Assembly: GCF_040183065.1 (NCBI RefSeq)
Contig: NC_091130.1
Span: forward strand, 29,176,359 to 29,240,358
Source of the DNA: Periplaneta americana
Taxonomy: Eukaryota > Arthropoda > Insecta > Blattodea > Blattidae
Reading direction: 5' to 3'
Length of the DNA stretch: 64,000 nucleotides
A program made the translations under genes and the position numbers. Each line of letters starts with the position of its first letter. Position 1 is the first letter of the stretch. Shown in pieces: positions 46,447 through 57,935 of this stretch. The notes under the pieces are model-generated. The model was not told the DNA's origin. It saw only the letters and a list, made by a program, of their open reading frames with translations, and searched no databases.

Positions 46447-46745
46447 TGCAAAATAAATGAAACTGTGCTAGAAAGAGTGGGTGAAGAAAGAATAATGCTG
46501 AAACTGATCAGGAAGAGAAAAAGGAATTGGCTGGGTCACTGACCGAGAAGAAATTGCCTACTGAAGGATGTACTGGAAGCAATGGTGAAAGGAAGAAAAG
46601 TTTGGGGCAGAAGAAGGTATCAGATGATAAACAATAATATTTATGGATCGTATTCAGTGACTAAAAGGAAGGCGGAAAATAGGAAAGATTGGAGAATGCT
46701 GGGTTTGCAGTGAAAGACCTGCCCTTAGGTAGGAAACTATGAATG
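46447..46745 (+). pseudogene. LINE 3' fragment (family U)
   Basis: Plus-strand reading gives RKRNWLGH, RRNCLLKDVLEAMVKGRKVW and AENRKDWRMLGLQ, a LINE reverse transcriptase C-terminus; the same stretch occurs inverted at 62868-63080. Contains an internal stop; tail GAATGAATGA. Confidence 0.7.
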
Positions 46746-47580
46746 AATGATATAAATTATTAACTATTATTCTAAGTGACGTGGTTAAATAATCATAGGC
46801 GGAAAAAGTAGAATTGGCTTTGTGGGGAAAATCGTATTGTGCCAGATTTAATGGTTAATCTCAGCCTATGTATTGTACCTTCCCAGATACGTTTTTGTCG
46901 TGATTGAAAGGTGCTCACAGTGTACAAAAAAAAAAAAAAAGTAATAAAAGAAAAGCGGAAACCTGAGAGGGGGGAGTCGCTGTTATTCCATTCCCCTCAT
47001 CTAGAAAATGTTTAGTTTTGCAATTTAATTGTTCTAATTCGAACGTGCCGCAGTATCAAGCACAGGAATTATATTGAAGTCAGAATAGGAGGACTATACC
47101 TTAAGTCGATGTAGATTTTGTTACTCTGACCATGAAAAAATTAGAGAAGGAAAAACGTTTATGGATGAATATTCAAATCTAAATATGTACTTTTTTTTAA
47201 GTTCAAGGGGTAGGGGTTCAAACCCAGTAACTCCCACCCCCTTGCGTACATTCCTGACAGTTCCTTTTTATGGGTATCTCTGTATTTTTTGGAACTCCTA
47301 TCGTACAGGGCAGTATGATTGGAAACATGATTAATTAGTTTCATTATTTAATGCGAGAAATTATTAAATACATTAATGTTTTTCAGCAATATTGTGTTTT
47401 TTTTCTCTTGTACGGAGGAGAGACTCCAAGGCTTACACTGCAGCCTGAGGCTTATTGTGCTTATCACTCCTATTCTTGTGAACGATTTGGGTAGCCGAAC
47501 GGCCGCGCTCTTGTACAAGTACAGCACGCAGCACCGTGAACTTAATCCGGACTATTGTATGGGTGATGATATGTGAATTA

Positions 47581-47735
47581 ATGATGGCGAAATGAGTCCG
47601 AGATCCAACGCCGAAAACTACCCAGCAATTCTGCTTCAGTTGGTTGAGGGGAAAAAAACCTCAACCAGGATTTGAATCCGGGCCCACTCGTTTCATAGCC
47701 AGATATGCTGACTATTACTCCACAGCGGTGTACGC
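47581..47735 (-). repeat. SINE family A (partial)
   Basis: Head and first half of the body on the minus strand: GGGTTTCAAATCC-type box B and GTGGAGTAATAGTCAGC box A. The distal body is missing. Confidence 0.75.
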
Positions 47736-47814
47736 CATATTGTGTTGTCATTCGTTTGTTTGATAAATGAACGACTATCATATCTGTTCTTGAAACTAAG
47801 TCAATCCAGAGCAA

Positions 47815-48264
47815 AAGGGCTTATACTTTTTTTTTTTTTTTAAGATGGGACATGACAGTTAAGCGGCCGAGCTTGGAACTATAGTGCTATGTTGTCAAAA
47901 TGGACTACCATGCTACCAGCTGATGGAAGCTAGCAATTGACGTTAAGATGGCTGACGTCAAAACATTCATTGACAATTGATGCAAAGGTAAGAAAACAAT
48001 ACAAAAACCGACAGAGAATCAAACACAAAACGTACCAATGCTAACATTGTGTGTACAATAAAGTCCCCAATAGAGCTATAAGCACTCGCCATGTGGAAAT
48101 GGTAAGTTTGGCAACTCAACCGTTGTTACCATAGCAACAGGCCTACCACTCTATGTGACATTCAGTTTTTTTTTCCGATCGCAACGCTCCTGTCATGTCC
48201 CGTCTTCCAAAAAAAAAAAAAAAAACAAGTTTTTTTTTTTTATAGAAATATAATTCTAAGCCCT
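47815..48264. mobile_element. TIR element with GGGACATGACAG ends
   Basis: Inverted ends AAGATGGGACATGACAG (47842) and CTGTCATGTCCCGTCTT (ending about 48205), each preceded outward by a homopolymer (T on the left, A on the right). A further inverted pair, AGGGCTTA at about 47817 and TAAGCCCT at about 48257, may mark the true ends. No coding sequence. Confidence 0.6.
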
Positions 48265-48799
48265 CTTGATCCAGAGCGATGAGCGCCAACGCAGATCGTT
48301 GCAGACCGCGCTGAACATTGTGAAGAAATCAGTTCCACGTATTTACACTTGCTACTCGAGCGGCGATGATCGCCATAGGTCAGTATTTTGTGGAGTAAAA
48401 TCGTAATTTTAGATAATTTCAATTAAAACATAGCATCGTGGCTGAAACATTTAGGGTTTTAAAACGATATGAGTGAAATGAAACAATCTACAGTGTGCGA
48501 GAAACAGCAAATATTTCGAAAATCATGCCGTGAAAGATTTTATCATCGGAGGAATTCGACCCCTGCTTCAAGTTAAACAAATTTGAAATATTCATCTAAA
48601 AGGTAAGTTGAAAGGCTACAAATACTTACACATTATTATTATAGCATTATTATTATTTGTCTAAAGAAATGTTTCATAATTCGATGCATAACCTAGCTTT
48701 TAAACGCGTTAGTCCTTGCTCATGTTACAAAATGCAAAAATAGGTTTTTATTTAATTAAAAATGTAGATATCTTAGATCACTGTCTATAATATTCTTAC

Positions 48800-48926
48800 C
48801 TTGATTCGCATCTACTACAGAGATATGTGCTGTTGGTGGGACATCGTATCTTCCTTGATTTGAAACATTTCTGTTTGGTGGCAAGTCGTACAGGTACACA
48901 TCACCAAATTTCTGTGGCGTCAGGAC
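48800..48926 (-). CDS. p130CAS: p130Cas-family scaffold protein, exon after the SH3 region
   Basis: Encodes VLTPQKFGDVYLYDLPP ... GRYDVPPTAHISVVDANQ between acceptor TATTTCAG and donor GTAAGA, 127 bases, starting in phase 0 and ending in phase 1. Joined to the next exon it reads NQGRYSVPPPR. The VLTP segment with nearby YDLP and YDVP corresponds to the start of the substrate domain in Cas proteins (human VLTPVRVG). The SH3 domain should be encoded upstream, above 48926; I did not find it up to 64000, so the gene is open at the window edge. Confidence 0.9.
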
Positions 48927-48928
48927 CT

Positions 48929-50490
48929 GAAATACAAATAGGACTTTTATGTGCAGAGAACACAGGTATCGGTGATTGCTTATTTAGTTCAATGGAATAT
49001 AAAAACACGATTCTTAAGTATTCCCGAAAGTCGGGACGGGTCACGAGGAAAAGCGCAGCCTCTCATGTAATTAAAAAAAAAAAAAAGAAAAAAAGAAGAG
49101 GGATTGGGGTGTACGATATTGCCCACGAACACTCCAGAAAATTATGTAAAGAAACCTATATAATACGCAGAATAACATACTGTACATACTTCGAACCGAG
49201 CTTGTGCGTCGAGTTGTGAGCGTGAATTTTATTACATTAAATACATCGGTTGGAAATGTTAGGTTAGGTTTGCCTCTCTCCGTATAGGTTAGCAGAGAAT
49301 TGTATTGTCAATCCGTACAACGCTAAACTGGAGAATTTGCTACGGTAGCTTCGAACTGTGCCGTTACGGTTACGACCAACTTTAACTAAATACACAATGT
49401 CGCCAACATAACATGGCGTTGTTAGAAGGAGAATTTTTTTTTTCTTCCTACCTCCTTCGTTCTCAGAGAGATAGCACCACTGTTAGCGACAAGATGTATT
49501 TTCGTAAATATTGCGAGTAGATTACGTGGCTTAGATGAGGGGCTCGCGTCAGGAACAATTTTGCTGTGGCGCTTGCGTGGACCACTCATGCAGTGGCAGT
49601 GTGATCCTTACTAGAATTTATTTTTGTGTGTACATTCCAGATCAAATCAAGAAGATCCCTTCTTGCTCCGGTTATACATCTTGCATATTATACGAAGGTT
49701 AGGTTTGGTTAGTTTAGGTATTTATTATCCAAGTCCGCGCATGCGCAGACAGCCAAAATGACCCTATCGGTCATGGCTCTTATGATAGTTTTTGTTTCGT
49801 AATATTCATAAACAATAATATGATGATAGCGGTAAATAATTTCGTGTTCGCTAAATGTTTTCTTTGTAAAAGACGAGGTATTTTCTCTAGACCACAAGTA
49901 AAAGGCAACGCGGTCATAATTACGTACTTCACACTTTGGTCAACATTAACCGGAAATTTACTTCTCTTCATTTGAATGATATTCCCTGAAACATACCTTC
50001 CCCCCCCCCTTTATTTCGTTGCGATAACCTACTTTAAGATTTTACTACATCTAATTTTCATTTGGTGCATTCAAAACTACGCCGCTGTACTGCATAAACC
50101 TTGCACTTGACTAATGGAGTGAATTATTTAAGAATATAGTCGTGAATTTTACTACCACCATTTCGATTGTTTTTTGTTTGACACGGCTTGGTACGGCCCG
50201 GTGACTAGTGGCCAGCGAGCAACGTCGACAACTGACTTTGGTCTACCGTGCATATTATCCAGTTGTTCCCAGTACAAAATACAAACATAATGCAGTAAAA
50301 ATGACTTAACACGATACATTTTTAGTGTACAAATAAGAAGACATTTACTTTGTTGAAATCTTAATAATCTTTCGATTTTATCTCTGCTGTCACTTATGTA
50401 CAAATTAATTTAGGCCTAATTTTATTTTATTTTCCTGATGCAATTCCATCCAATATCATAAGGCAGAAAAACTGCATTTTCATGTTACAT
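48929..50490. other. Anonymous sequence, probably Cas 5' intron
   Basis: Contains A- and T-rich runs (49073-49101, 49433-49443) and a C run (50001-50010). No exon with SH3-like coding was seen on either strand. Confidence 0.4.
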
Positions 50491-50654
50491 ATATACAGAG
50501 CGTTTCAGAATAACTACCGTATTTGCTCGCGTAATTTGCGCACCCTATTTTTTAAGGGATTATTTTGAACTTTATTTTTGCTCCGTGTATTTTTTAGCTT
50601 CAGAACACTAGCCAATTAAAGAAATAACACTTGTGAACAGTTCATTCTCTATTT

Positions 50655-51320
50655 CTGTGGCCGGGAGGAAAAAGGTCTTAAGTCAATTTTTTGTGAAAAT
50701 GAGATTTTTATATATTCTGAAAGCGGAAACAATTCTCTACAATCTGGTAAAACGGCTAAAGTCAAATAAGACTCCTGACTGGATTTATAGAGTGTTACCA
50801 AATGTCCTAAGTACTTTTTGAATCGAGCACACACAGAATAAAGGACTTAATATTTAATACTTTATTCCTTACAAACCATCACATGTTTACTTTCCATGAT
50901 TCCCTATTAAAAAGGTCTAACTTGTATTTTAGCCATTTTATCACATACCGATGCCCTTTCCTTTTAAAACTTTAAGCACGAGGATAAACAGTCCTATAAT
51001 TGTTTAAGACCCATTTTGCATTCCTAACAATTTACATTTCTCATTTATTTTGACATGAAAAAGGTCTTATGTTTAATAGTCCCTTCTACTCAGTTTGGGT
51101 TCAAGTCTTAAAAGGGCTTACGTGCGGCTATTTTTGGAAATAATCAAGAAAATTGTTAAATGAGCAACATTATCTATTTTAGAAGAAATATAAACAAATA
51201 ATATCCAGGAAAAAAACTCTTAATAAAAAAACTCAACAATTGACACCAATTTCAATCATTCTACTGCTTTCCTGAAAGGTATAACATTTTTACTTAAGAC
51301 CTTTTTCCTCCCGGCCACAG
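50655..51320. mobile_element. TIR element with CTGTGGCCGGGAGG ends
   Basis: Inverted ends of about 30 bases, CTGTGGCCGGGAGGAAAAAG and the exact reverse at 51291-51320, with ATTT on both sides (50651-50654, 51321-51324). The motif AAGGTCTTA recurs in the interior. No coding sequence. Confidence 0.75.
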
Positions 51321-51327
51321 ATTTGTA

Positions 51328-51701
51328 TATTATTATAATGTACCGAAGTACATATGATATTTCCATGCAGATATTCTGCGTCATCATATGATGAAAGAGT
51401 AATGGAACAGGATTTGAACCCGGGTTTTCAGCTCTACGTGCTGACGCTTTATCCACTAAGCCACACCGGATTCCACCCCGGCGTGGGAAGAATCGTCTCA
51501 GTTTTAAGTTCCAACTCTTTGGTTCCCTCTAGTGGCCGCCCTCTGCACTACGTCATAGATATCTATGAACCTAGGACCGAAGTCCACACATGTGCTGAGG
51601 TGCACTCGTTATAAGTGACTAGTTGGCCGGGATTCGACGGAAAACCCGGGTTCAAATCCCGGCGCCGGAGAGAATTTTTCTCCGTTCCATGACTCTTTCA
51701 T
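51328..51701 (-). repeat. tRNA-derived SINE, family C, with 12-bp duplication
   Basis: Flanked by CACAGATTTGTA at 51316-51327 and 51702-51713. It has a minus-strand tRNA-like head near 51408-51475 and a second tRNA-like 3' half with GGGTTCAAATCCC in plus sense near 51648, so the unit has inverted ends. The left duplication overlaps the end of the TIR element at 50655-51320, showing that the SINE came later. Confidence 0.85.
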
Positions 51702-51856
51702 CACAGATTTGTAGCCTAATATTTTTTTACCCTTAAAACTAAAGAGAAAAGGTATTTTACTAACAACTTAAAATTAATGTAACTTTGAAAATATTGAGAT
51801 TAGGACACATGTTTATATGACATTTTTTGCTCAGAATGTCTTCGTGAATCACCCTG

Positions 51857-52403
51857 TATATGAAAAGACGTTAGCGGTACAGACCACAACGAGCTGCAGA
51901 ATGCAGGTAGTTATGAAAGCAGCAATTTGTTGACGTCCACAATTAAACAACCTACTTTTGAACGTAACTAACCGAAAACTTTGTACAACACATCTTTCGA
52001 AATTGACAATCTGACAACGCAGGATGCTGAGTAAAAGCAGGAACAAGGCAGACATTGCCCCACCCCGCCCGATGTTTCCATGGCAACGGATATTGCTCTC
52101 TCTCGTTGCACCCCCAGTGCCTGCCTATCGATTTAGACTCAGCCTTTGCTGGACCGAGAGGGAAGCTGTGCCACCAAACCACATTACACGCACTACACCC
52201 TCATTCCATCAGTCCCGTCTTCCTCATTTTAATGTGCGTATGGGAAGGTAATTGGGCACAGGTCGGAACAAACGTCGGAAATTGCAGGCCTGGAAACGAA
52301 GGGGATTCATATTCCTATAAATGTGCTGGCATATAACTCGGAGCCTGTGCATAAATTTGACGTCACGTTCCTAGTCTGCCTTCCGTCTCTAAAGTAAGTC
52401 ACA
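51857..52403. other. GC-richer anonymous stretch
   Basis: 52020-52340 is more GC-rich than its surroundings and open in several frames, but no frame resembles a known protein and no splice-bounded exon could be defended. It may be promoter-like DNA or old repeat. Confidence 0.3.
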
Positions 52404-52404
52404 A

Positions 52405-52594
52405 GGGGCCGTATTCATAGACATTCTTAGCGCGGGTTTCCAGTGGATGATCAGCGAACTGATGTTTTTCGTATTCATAAACCAGTGTTAGCGATATGAC
52501 ATGATATGAATCCTGTACAAGTAATCACTCGATAGCCGGGGCTAGTTTAGCACGCTCGTAGTGCGGGCTAGTGAAATATATATGAATAGCACCC
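52405..52594. mobile_element. Small MITE with TATTCATA ends
   Basis: GGGGCCGTATTCATAGACAT at the left and ATATGAATAGCACCC at the right form imperfect inverted ends, with CGCTAGC-like internal motifs (GTTAGCG, GCTAGT). The end type is common in insect genomes. No clear duplication. Confidence 0.5.
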
Positions 52595-52798
52595 AAGTAC
52601 TTTACTGCATAAAATTCAGGAACAGAAGCGTGTAGTAGCGTATAGCAGAAGGTGTTTTCAAAGGTAACGCCGTATTGCAATCACAATTGGATGAGAAGAT
52701 TTTTAACAAAAAGCTGAAACACGTCAAACATTATAATTGAAGATTTTTTGAAAAAAGAACCATAGTAAAAAAAAAATGCAAATTTGAGATATTAAGCA

Positions 52799-53160
52799 TA
52801 TGGTGAGCGGATGACGTGAATATGTTAGGAGAAAATCCACAAACGATTAGGGAAAACACGGGGATTCTTCATCTGACATAATTAGGAACATTAAATCCAG
52901 ACGTTTCAGATGGGCAGGGGATGTAGCTCGTATGAGCGAATCCAGAAATGCATATAGAGTGTTAGTTGGGAGGCCGGAGGGAAAAAGACCTTTAGGGAGG
53001 CCGAGACGTAGATGGGAAGATAATATTAAAATGGATTTAAGGAAGGTGGGATATGATGATAGAGAATGGATTAATCTTCCTCAGGATAGGGACCAATGAC
53101 GGGCTTATGTGAGGGCGCAATGAACCTCCAGGTTCCTTAAAAGCCAGTAAATAAGTAAGT
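52799..53160 (+). pseudogene. LINE family T fragment with large internal deletion
   Basis: Begins at the YADD region (GGATGACGTGAATATGTTAG) and after about 70 bases jumps to the LHALYSSPDIIRN region, losing roughly half a kilobase, then runs to the TAAG tail at 53145-53160. The deletion joint sits at GGGATTCTTCATC. Confidence 0.8.
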
Positions 53161-53297
53161 ATGGTGAGCGTATTGTAGCGGTCATCTACTAAATTAGTTC
53201 TCAGGGGAGAAAAAACACCATAGTCTATGTCATGGGAGTGGAATTTTTCAGTGGTTTTCATAAAACAACCATAGTCCAAGACTTTTTTTGTGGTCGC

Positions 53298-53520
53298 TCT
53301 AGGTAGCGCAGTTGATATAGCGCTGGCCTTCTGTGCTCGAGGTTGCGGGTTCGATCCCGGCCCATGTCGATGGCATTTAAGTGTGCTTAAATGCGACAGG
53401 CTCATGTCAGTAGATTTACTGGCATATGTAAAAGAACTCCTGCGGGACAGAATTTCGGCACACCGGTGACGCTGATATAACCTCGGCAGTTGCAAGCGTC
53501 GTTAAATAAACCATAATTTA
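53298..53520 (+). repeat. tRNA-derived SINE, family D
   Basis: Box A GGTAGCGCAGTTGATATAGC and box B GGGTTCGATCCC are well kept, followed by the shared body and tail (GCGTCGTTAAATAAACC). Confidence 0.9.
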
Positions 53521-53524
53521 ATTT

Positions 53525-54520
53525 AAACTTTTTTTGTGAAAACAGTCATTGTTAAGTCAGGACGATTTACAAATATCCCATTCATATCATCTCGAAACAT
53601 TTATCCATACTATTTTAAACTGCAGTAGATTGGCAGTACTGCTTCTTACGTACGCGGCAAAAGCCACCTCAGAGAAAAATACTTTAGCAGGTGAATTATT
53701 GTGTTAGTTATGGAGTCATCTTTAGGTGCAGAAGTAACCCATGGAAGACATGTAAGCAACGAAAGGAGAAGAAACAGGATATAATAAAGAAAAATAAGAT
53801 TGAAGGAGAGGCACACTTCATCCACAACAGAGTATTTTTTCTTAAATCAACCATTGTCCACAGTTACCTACATTTACACATGTATTTCTATGAGGCAATT
53901 TAAGTTATAAATGTACTTCAGTTTTCCCAAGTTTCTACAACACTTTAAGAAATGGCATGATGAATTTCATACTTGAAGTGTCAACAACACCCATGCCAGA
54001 TAGTTTTATTGTTTCTCCTAAAAATTTGTTTTTGGACTATGGTTGTTTTTTTTTTTTCATAAACCCTTCAATTAGAAACGAGTATTTTTTATCAACAGTA
54101 ATCTCACTAGATGTTTTGATTTATCTAGAGAAAATCAAAACTCGGGTGGGATTTAATTGACTATTACACGATTAGAAGAAAGTATATAAAGATTAGAAGT
54201 AAGGAAGTACTCCAATACAATAAAATATTAATTGACTTACGAAAATACAACTGTCTTCAAATGTATTATTGTACCATCTCAACATTACAAATATTACGCT
54301 AGATTCATGCTAGATGGCAGTAGTGTCTTTATACAGACACTGTAATGATTACTATTCAATTTATCTTAATATTAAACAATCTCTGATACGTGACTGTCCA
54401 TAATATCATATAGCAGAAATTCTTTTTATCCTCTCAGAGCAGAAGCTATAACATAACCTAACTAATATACACAAGTGTTAGAAAAGTTTTAATTAACGAC
54501 GATGACATAAAAAATAAACA
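53525..54520. other. Anonymous AT-rich sequence
   Basis: No gene or known repeat seen; short open frames have no protein-like conservation. Confidence 0.4.
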
Positions 54521-54521
54521 T

Positions 54522-54991
54522 GAATAATTTTAAAAGGAATAATTATTGAATGTACAATTTTCAAATTTGAATGTGGTTGCTGGTTCAATTGATGTTATAT
54601 TGGACGTGTGCGTAATAGAAGTGGAACTCGTTGATTTAGGCCTACATGGTGTATTCAACTTATTCAGAATTTCCGAATGAATAATTTTAAAAGGAATAAT
54701 TATTGAATGTACAATTTTCAAATTTGAATGTGGTTGGTGGTTCAATTGATGTTATATTGGACGTGTGCATAATAGAAGTGGAACTCGTTGATTTAGGCCT
54801 ACATGGTGTATTCAACTTATTCAGAATTTCCGAATGAATAATTTTAAAAGGAATAATTATTGAATGTAGAATTTTCAAATTTGAATGTGGTTGGTGGTTC
54901 AATTGATGTTATATTGGAGTGTGCATAATAGAAGTGGAACTCGTTGATTTAGGCCTACATGGTGTATTCAACTTATTCAGGATTTCCGAAT
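54522..54991. repeat. Three tandem 157-bp units
   Basis: Units 54522-54678, 54679-54835 and 54836-54991 are nearly identical (each with AATTTTAAAAGGAATAATTA and GGAACTCGTTGATTTAGGCC). Differences are single bases, so the expansion is recent. The last unit lacks one base. Confidence 0.95.
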
Positions 54992-55579
54992 GGTGCTCTT
55001 CATTTATTTGTAAATCGGATTTCAGAAGATGCATAGGTATGATCAGTGATTTTTATTAATTATTGTTCTTGAATGCCAATGCGAGTCATATTTGAAACTG
55101 CTGTGCATCGACTGGAGTGGTTTGTAATTTTATATATATTTTTGACGTCCAGACCAACGCAGTTTCAAATGTTGGCAAACAAAGAAACAAATGCTAGGGA
55201 CGCGATAAAATTAAACAAATGCTAGGGACGCGATAAAATTGTGCGATAAGCAGCCATGATTGGTTGAAATACATCCTTTCATACCGTTTTATTGGTCAAA
55301 AGTAGTATGACGTAGTAAGAGTGTAATAGTCGAAACAAAATATTTTTGCGACTATTGTTGTGCGAGTTACGACGCCGTCGACAATAATTTAATATCGTCT
55401 GAAAGAGTATATTTTTTATGAAATACCTACTGAAGATACTGGTTCAAGTTCGAGAATTCGCCATAGGATTACATGTCATTCGCATTACAATTTCACGAAA
55501 TATCGGAGAAAACCAAACCAGTTAATCTACCCAAGAACCAATGGTAATCATAACGGATAATTCAGTAGGACAAAAAAAT
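54992..55579. repeat. Dispersed repeat with a 28-base duplication
   Basis: AACAAATGCTAGGGACGCGA is present twice in direct repeat (about 55186-55243), followed by GTGCGATAAGCAGCCATGAT. The family looks like a dispersed insect repeat; class unknown. Confidence 0.4.
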
Positions 55580-56437
55580 CAGTGGCGTAGCATGAAATTT
55601 TGAGCAGGGGAAGCTAATTCAAGTTGTCTTTCATGCAATATGAGATAAAGTATTACAAAAATATAGTCTTAAAATAAATAGTAGTCAATGTCAAGTCAGC
55701 AGTCGAAGATTGGTTGGAACCTCGTAACACAAATAAGGCATGACCTCAAATGATACGTAGTAAAATATGATTTCACGGTTTAAACATTCAGTATCTCCAA
55801 CAAATAGACACGTATACGTATAACTTTAGCTCACTCCCTGTCATAGAGGAATCACAATATTAACGGTCAATAGATACAGTACGTAAGTATGCGTCTGTCT
55901 TTTGGTTGTGTCCTTCATTGACAGCAAGGGAGTCGGTCATTTTTTTTAGATCACACTTTTGTTCGTACGTCAGTCTTGATAATAGAATTGTCCAAAAAAA
56001 ATTGAAGTAAATTGGTGTCAGGAACTGTTATTTCGCTCATTATTCATTATATCAGCCACAATGCACACTAACACTTCAACTGAACACAACTGACGAAAAG
56101 GGATAACTCGGAAACTACTTATTTTCAATGTCAAAGCTAGCTTCTTGATAGCCTTGCGACCAGGGTAGTTTAGTTAGAAAGGGATGTAAATTCTGCGAGG
56201 TGGGTTACACAGAAGAATGAGTGAAAGAAACCAGTCTGCTTGGAAGCTGGTGTATGAAGGCTTCTTGTTTACTGCTGCATCACAAATCATCCTGAGCTGC
56301 CGCATCACAATATTTAACGCTTAAATATAAATTATATTAAAATTAATAAATAATTTTGTCCATAGACTGAAGGTTTATTATGAAATTATTAACTGGGGAA
56401 GCTGAGCTTTTTAGCTTACATTGACGCTACACCACTG
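55580..56437. mobile_element. hAT-like non-autonomous element, CAGTGGCGTAGC ends
   Basis: Inverted ends CAGTGGCGTAGC and GCTACACCACTG; flanks CAAAAAAAT (55571-55579) and CAAAAAAT (56438-56445) fit an 8-bp duplication with slippage in the A run. AGCTTCCCC-like blocks stand near both ends. No transposase was found in 858 bp. Confidence 0.75.
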
Positions 56438-56483
56438 CAAAAAATTAATCTTTACGTAGATTATTCGCCCAACAGTGCATATA

Positions 56484-56699
56484 TAGGGTAAAGATTGGTA
56501 ATATTGTGATAGTTCTTTTTGAGAATTTATTACAATGTTACTGAACGAGAGAAGGACAGGTTTTGTGCAGCAACTTGTCCACGAACATTCCCTTAATACG
56601 TTGACGCAAAAACCGATCTTCTTCTCGCTCAGTAAAATTGTAATAGATTCTCAAAAGGAACAATCATAATATTACCAACCTTAACCCTACTGTGCAATC
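56484..56699. mobile_element. Foldback MITE with 75-base arms
   Basis: Arms TAGGGTAAAGATTGGTAATA and the inverse at the right, continuing through GAGAATTTATTACAAT to near the centre; several mismatches. 216 bp, no coding sequence. Confidence 0.85.
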
Positions 56700-56752
56700 C
56701 CGGTCACCACGTCACTCAAATGAGTGCGCTCCTTGACTTAATATATACCTGT

Positions 56753-56804
<52 letters not shown>

Positions 56805-57840
56805 TAGTGGCTTGATCAGCAAATGCTGCAAACTAAGTTCATTAGACGTTCAAATAAACATTTGTCAGATTTATTTTCAATGAAGAATACCAGACATTCG
56901 GAAAGTTATTTCCTTCCATAACAATGAAAGATACTCTCTCTCGAGCCAATACTGAAGAGAACCACGCATATAAATATCTACACCACACCGCCATTAAATA
57001 TATGAAAAAGACCCAACCCCACTTGATTAATAATTATAAAAATATTTGATTTTAATAATATTATTATCTTACGTAAGTTTTATAGCTTTCAGTAACATAT
57101 ACTATATATACTATATAGCCGCCACTCAGTAAAATATAGAAATCAAAATCTAATTTAATTTGTTCTCTAAATCTACTTATATAACCCCAAAACGTTTCAC
57201 TTTCATATCATCAATATAGCATTAATATGTATAATTAATGAAAAATAGTCACATCATGGCATTAACTACAATAATATTTCATTTCTAATGGTAATGATGT
57301 CATCAAACCACCTCAAGTTTTGTAGTTTTTAATATCCAATACACAGCTGTACCCAGAAAATTACACAACACAGAATCGAATCTGTAAATTATTTTTAGTA
57401 ATTTAAGTTTTTAATAACCAATTTAATTTGAGCTCTAAATATGTCAGCATTCTTGCAGATCATGGTCTTCGTGTAATATTGTTTACTGTAGTATGTGTTT
57501 TGTTTTATTCTGAAATGCAACACGGCCGACTTGATGATCGCTGCGCTTCTCCTTTACAATAAAGCGAAGGCCGTGAATGCTATTAGCTAGTTCTCAAAAC
57601 TGACGACAGATGAATTTTGGAAAATAGGAAAATTATGTTTAAAAATTGACATTTCACTGAAAACTACTACTTTTCCGAAAAACTTTGAGTTCCAAGCTTC
57701 AAAATGAGGGGTCATTTATTAAATTCCGTCCAGCCGTTTTCCCGTAATTTCCATTACCAGTTCAAATTATATATATCGAACATAAAGTACGCCCACTAAG
57801 GGAAAGTACCGAAGGAGAAAGATTCGATCAGGTGCTGTGG
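56700..57840. other. Intergenic sequence with AT microsatellite
   Basis: AT dinucleotides at 56756-56801. The rest is AT-rich with no gene or known repeat seen. Confidence 0.45.
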
Positions 57841-57844
57841 ATTG

Positions 57845-57935
57845 AGCCTCGGCATAGCTCAGTGGTTAGAGCATGCAGTGCGTAGCACTAGAGGTCCCGG
57901 GTTCAAACCCCGGCGCCGGAGCGAATTATTCTCCA
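57845..57935 (+). repeat. tRNA-like SINE head (family C-related)
   Basis: GGCATAGCTCAGTGGTTAGA and GGGTTCAAACCCC are strong box A and B sequences. The acceptor arm pairs poorly (several mismatches between CTCGGCA and the 3' side), and the following GAGCGAATTATTCTCC matches the SINE C tail, so a SINE head is more likely than a working tRNA. Confidence 0.6.

Larger units (their letters stand above)
45060..48799 (-). other. Cas intron (3.7 kb), repeat-filled
   Basis: Minus-strand donor GTAAGA at 48799 and acceptor TTTCAG at 45060, phase 1. It contains an anonymous repeat at about 45185-45425 with TATG and TGTAG runs, a hAT MITE, two SINEs, a LINE fragment and a foldback element. Confidence 0.85.
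50496..51856. mobile_element. Possible TIR element containing two further insertions
   Basis: Outer motif CAGAGCGTTTCAGAATAA on the left and TTCGTGAATCACCCTG on the right, both next to TATA. Inside lie a second inverted-repeat element (50655-51320) and a SINE (51328-51701). The outer pair matches only in part and may be chance. Confidence 0.35.

Noticed and set aside
52024-52336. GC-richer overlapping open frames as a possible gene or Cas SH3 exon
   Set aside because: No SH3-like residues, no consistent splice borders and no recognisable homology in any frame.
57845-57925. Possible functional tRNA gene
   Set aside because: Box A and box B are good, but the acceptor arm pairs poorly and the downstream sequence matches a SINE tail.
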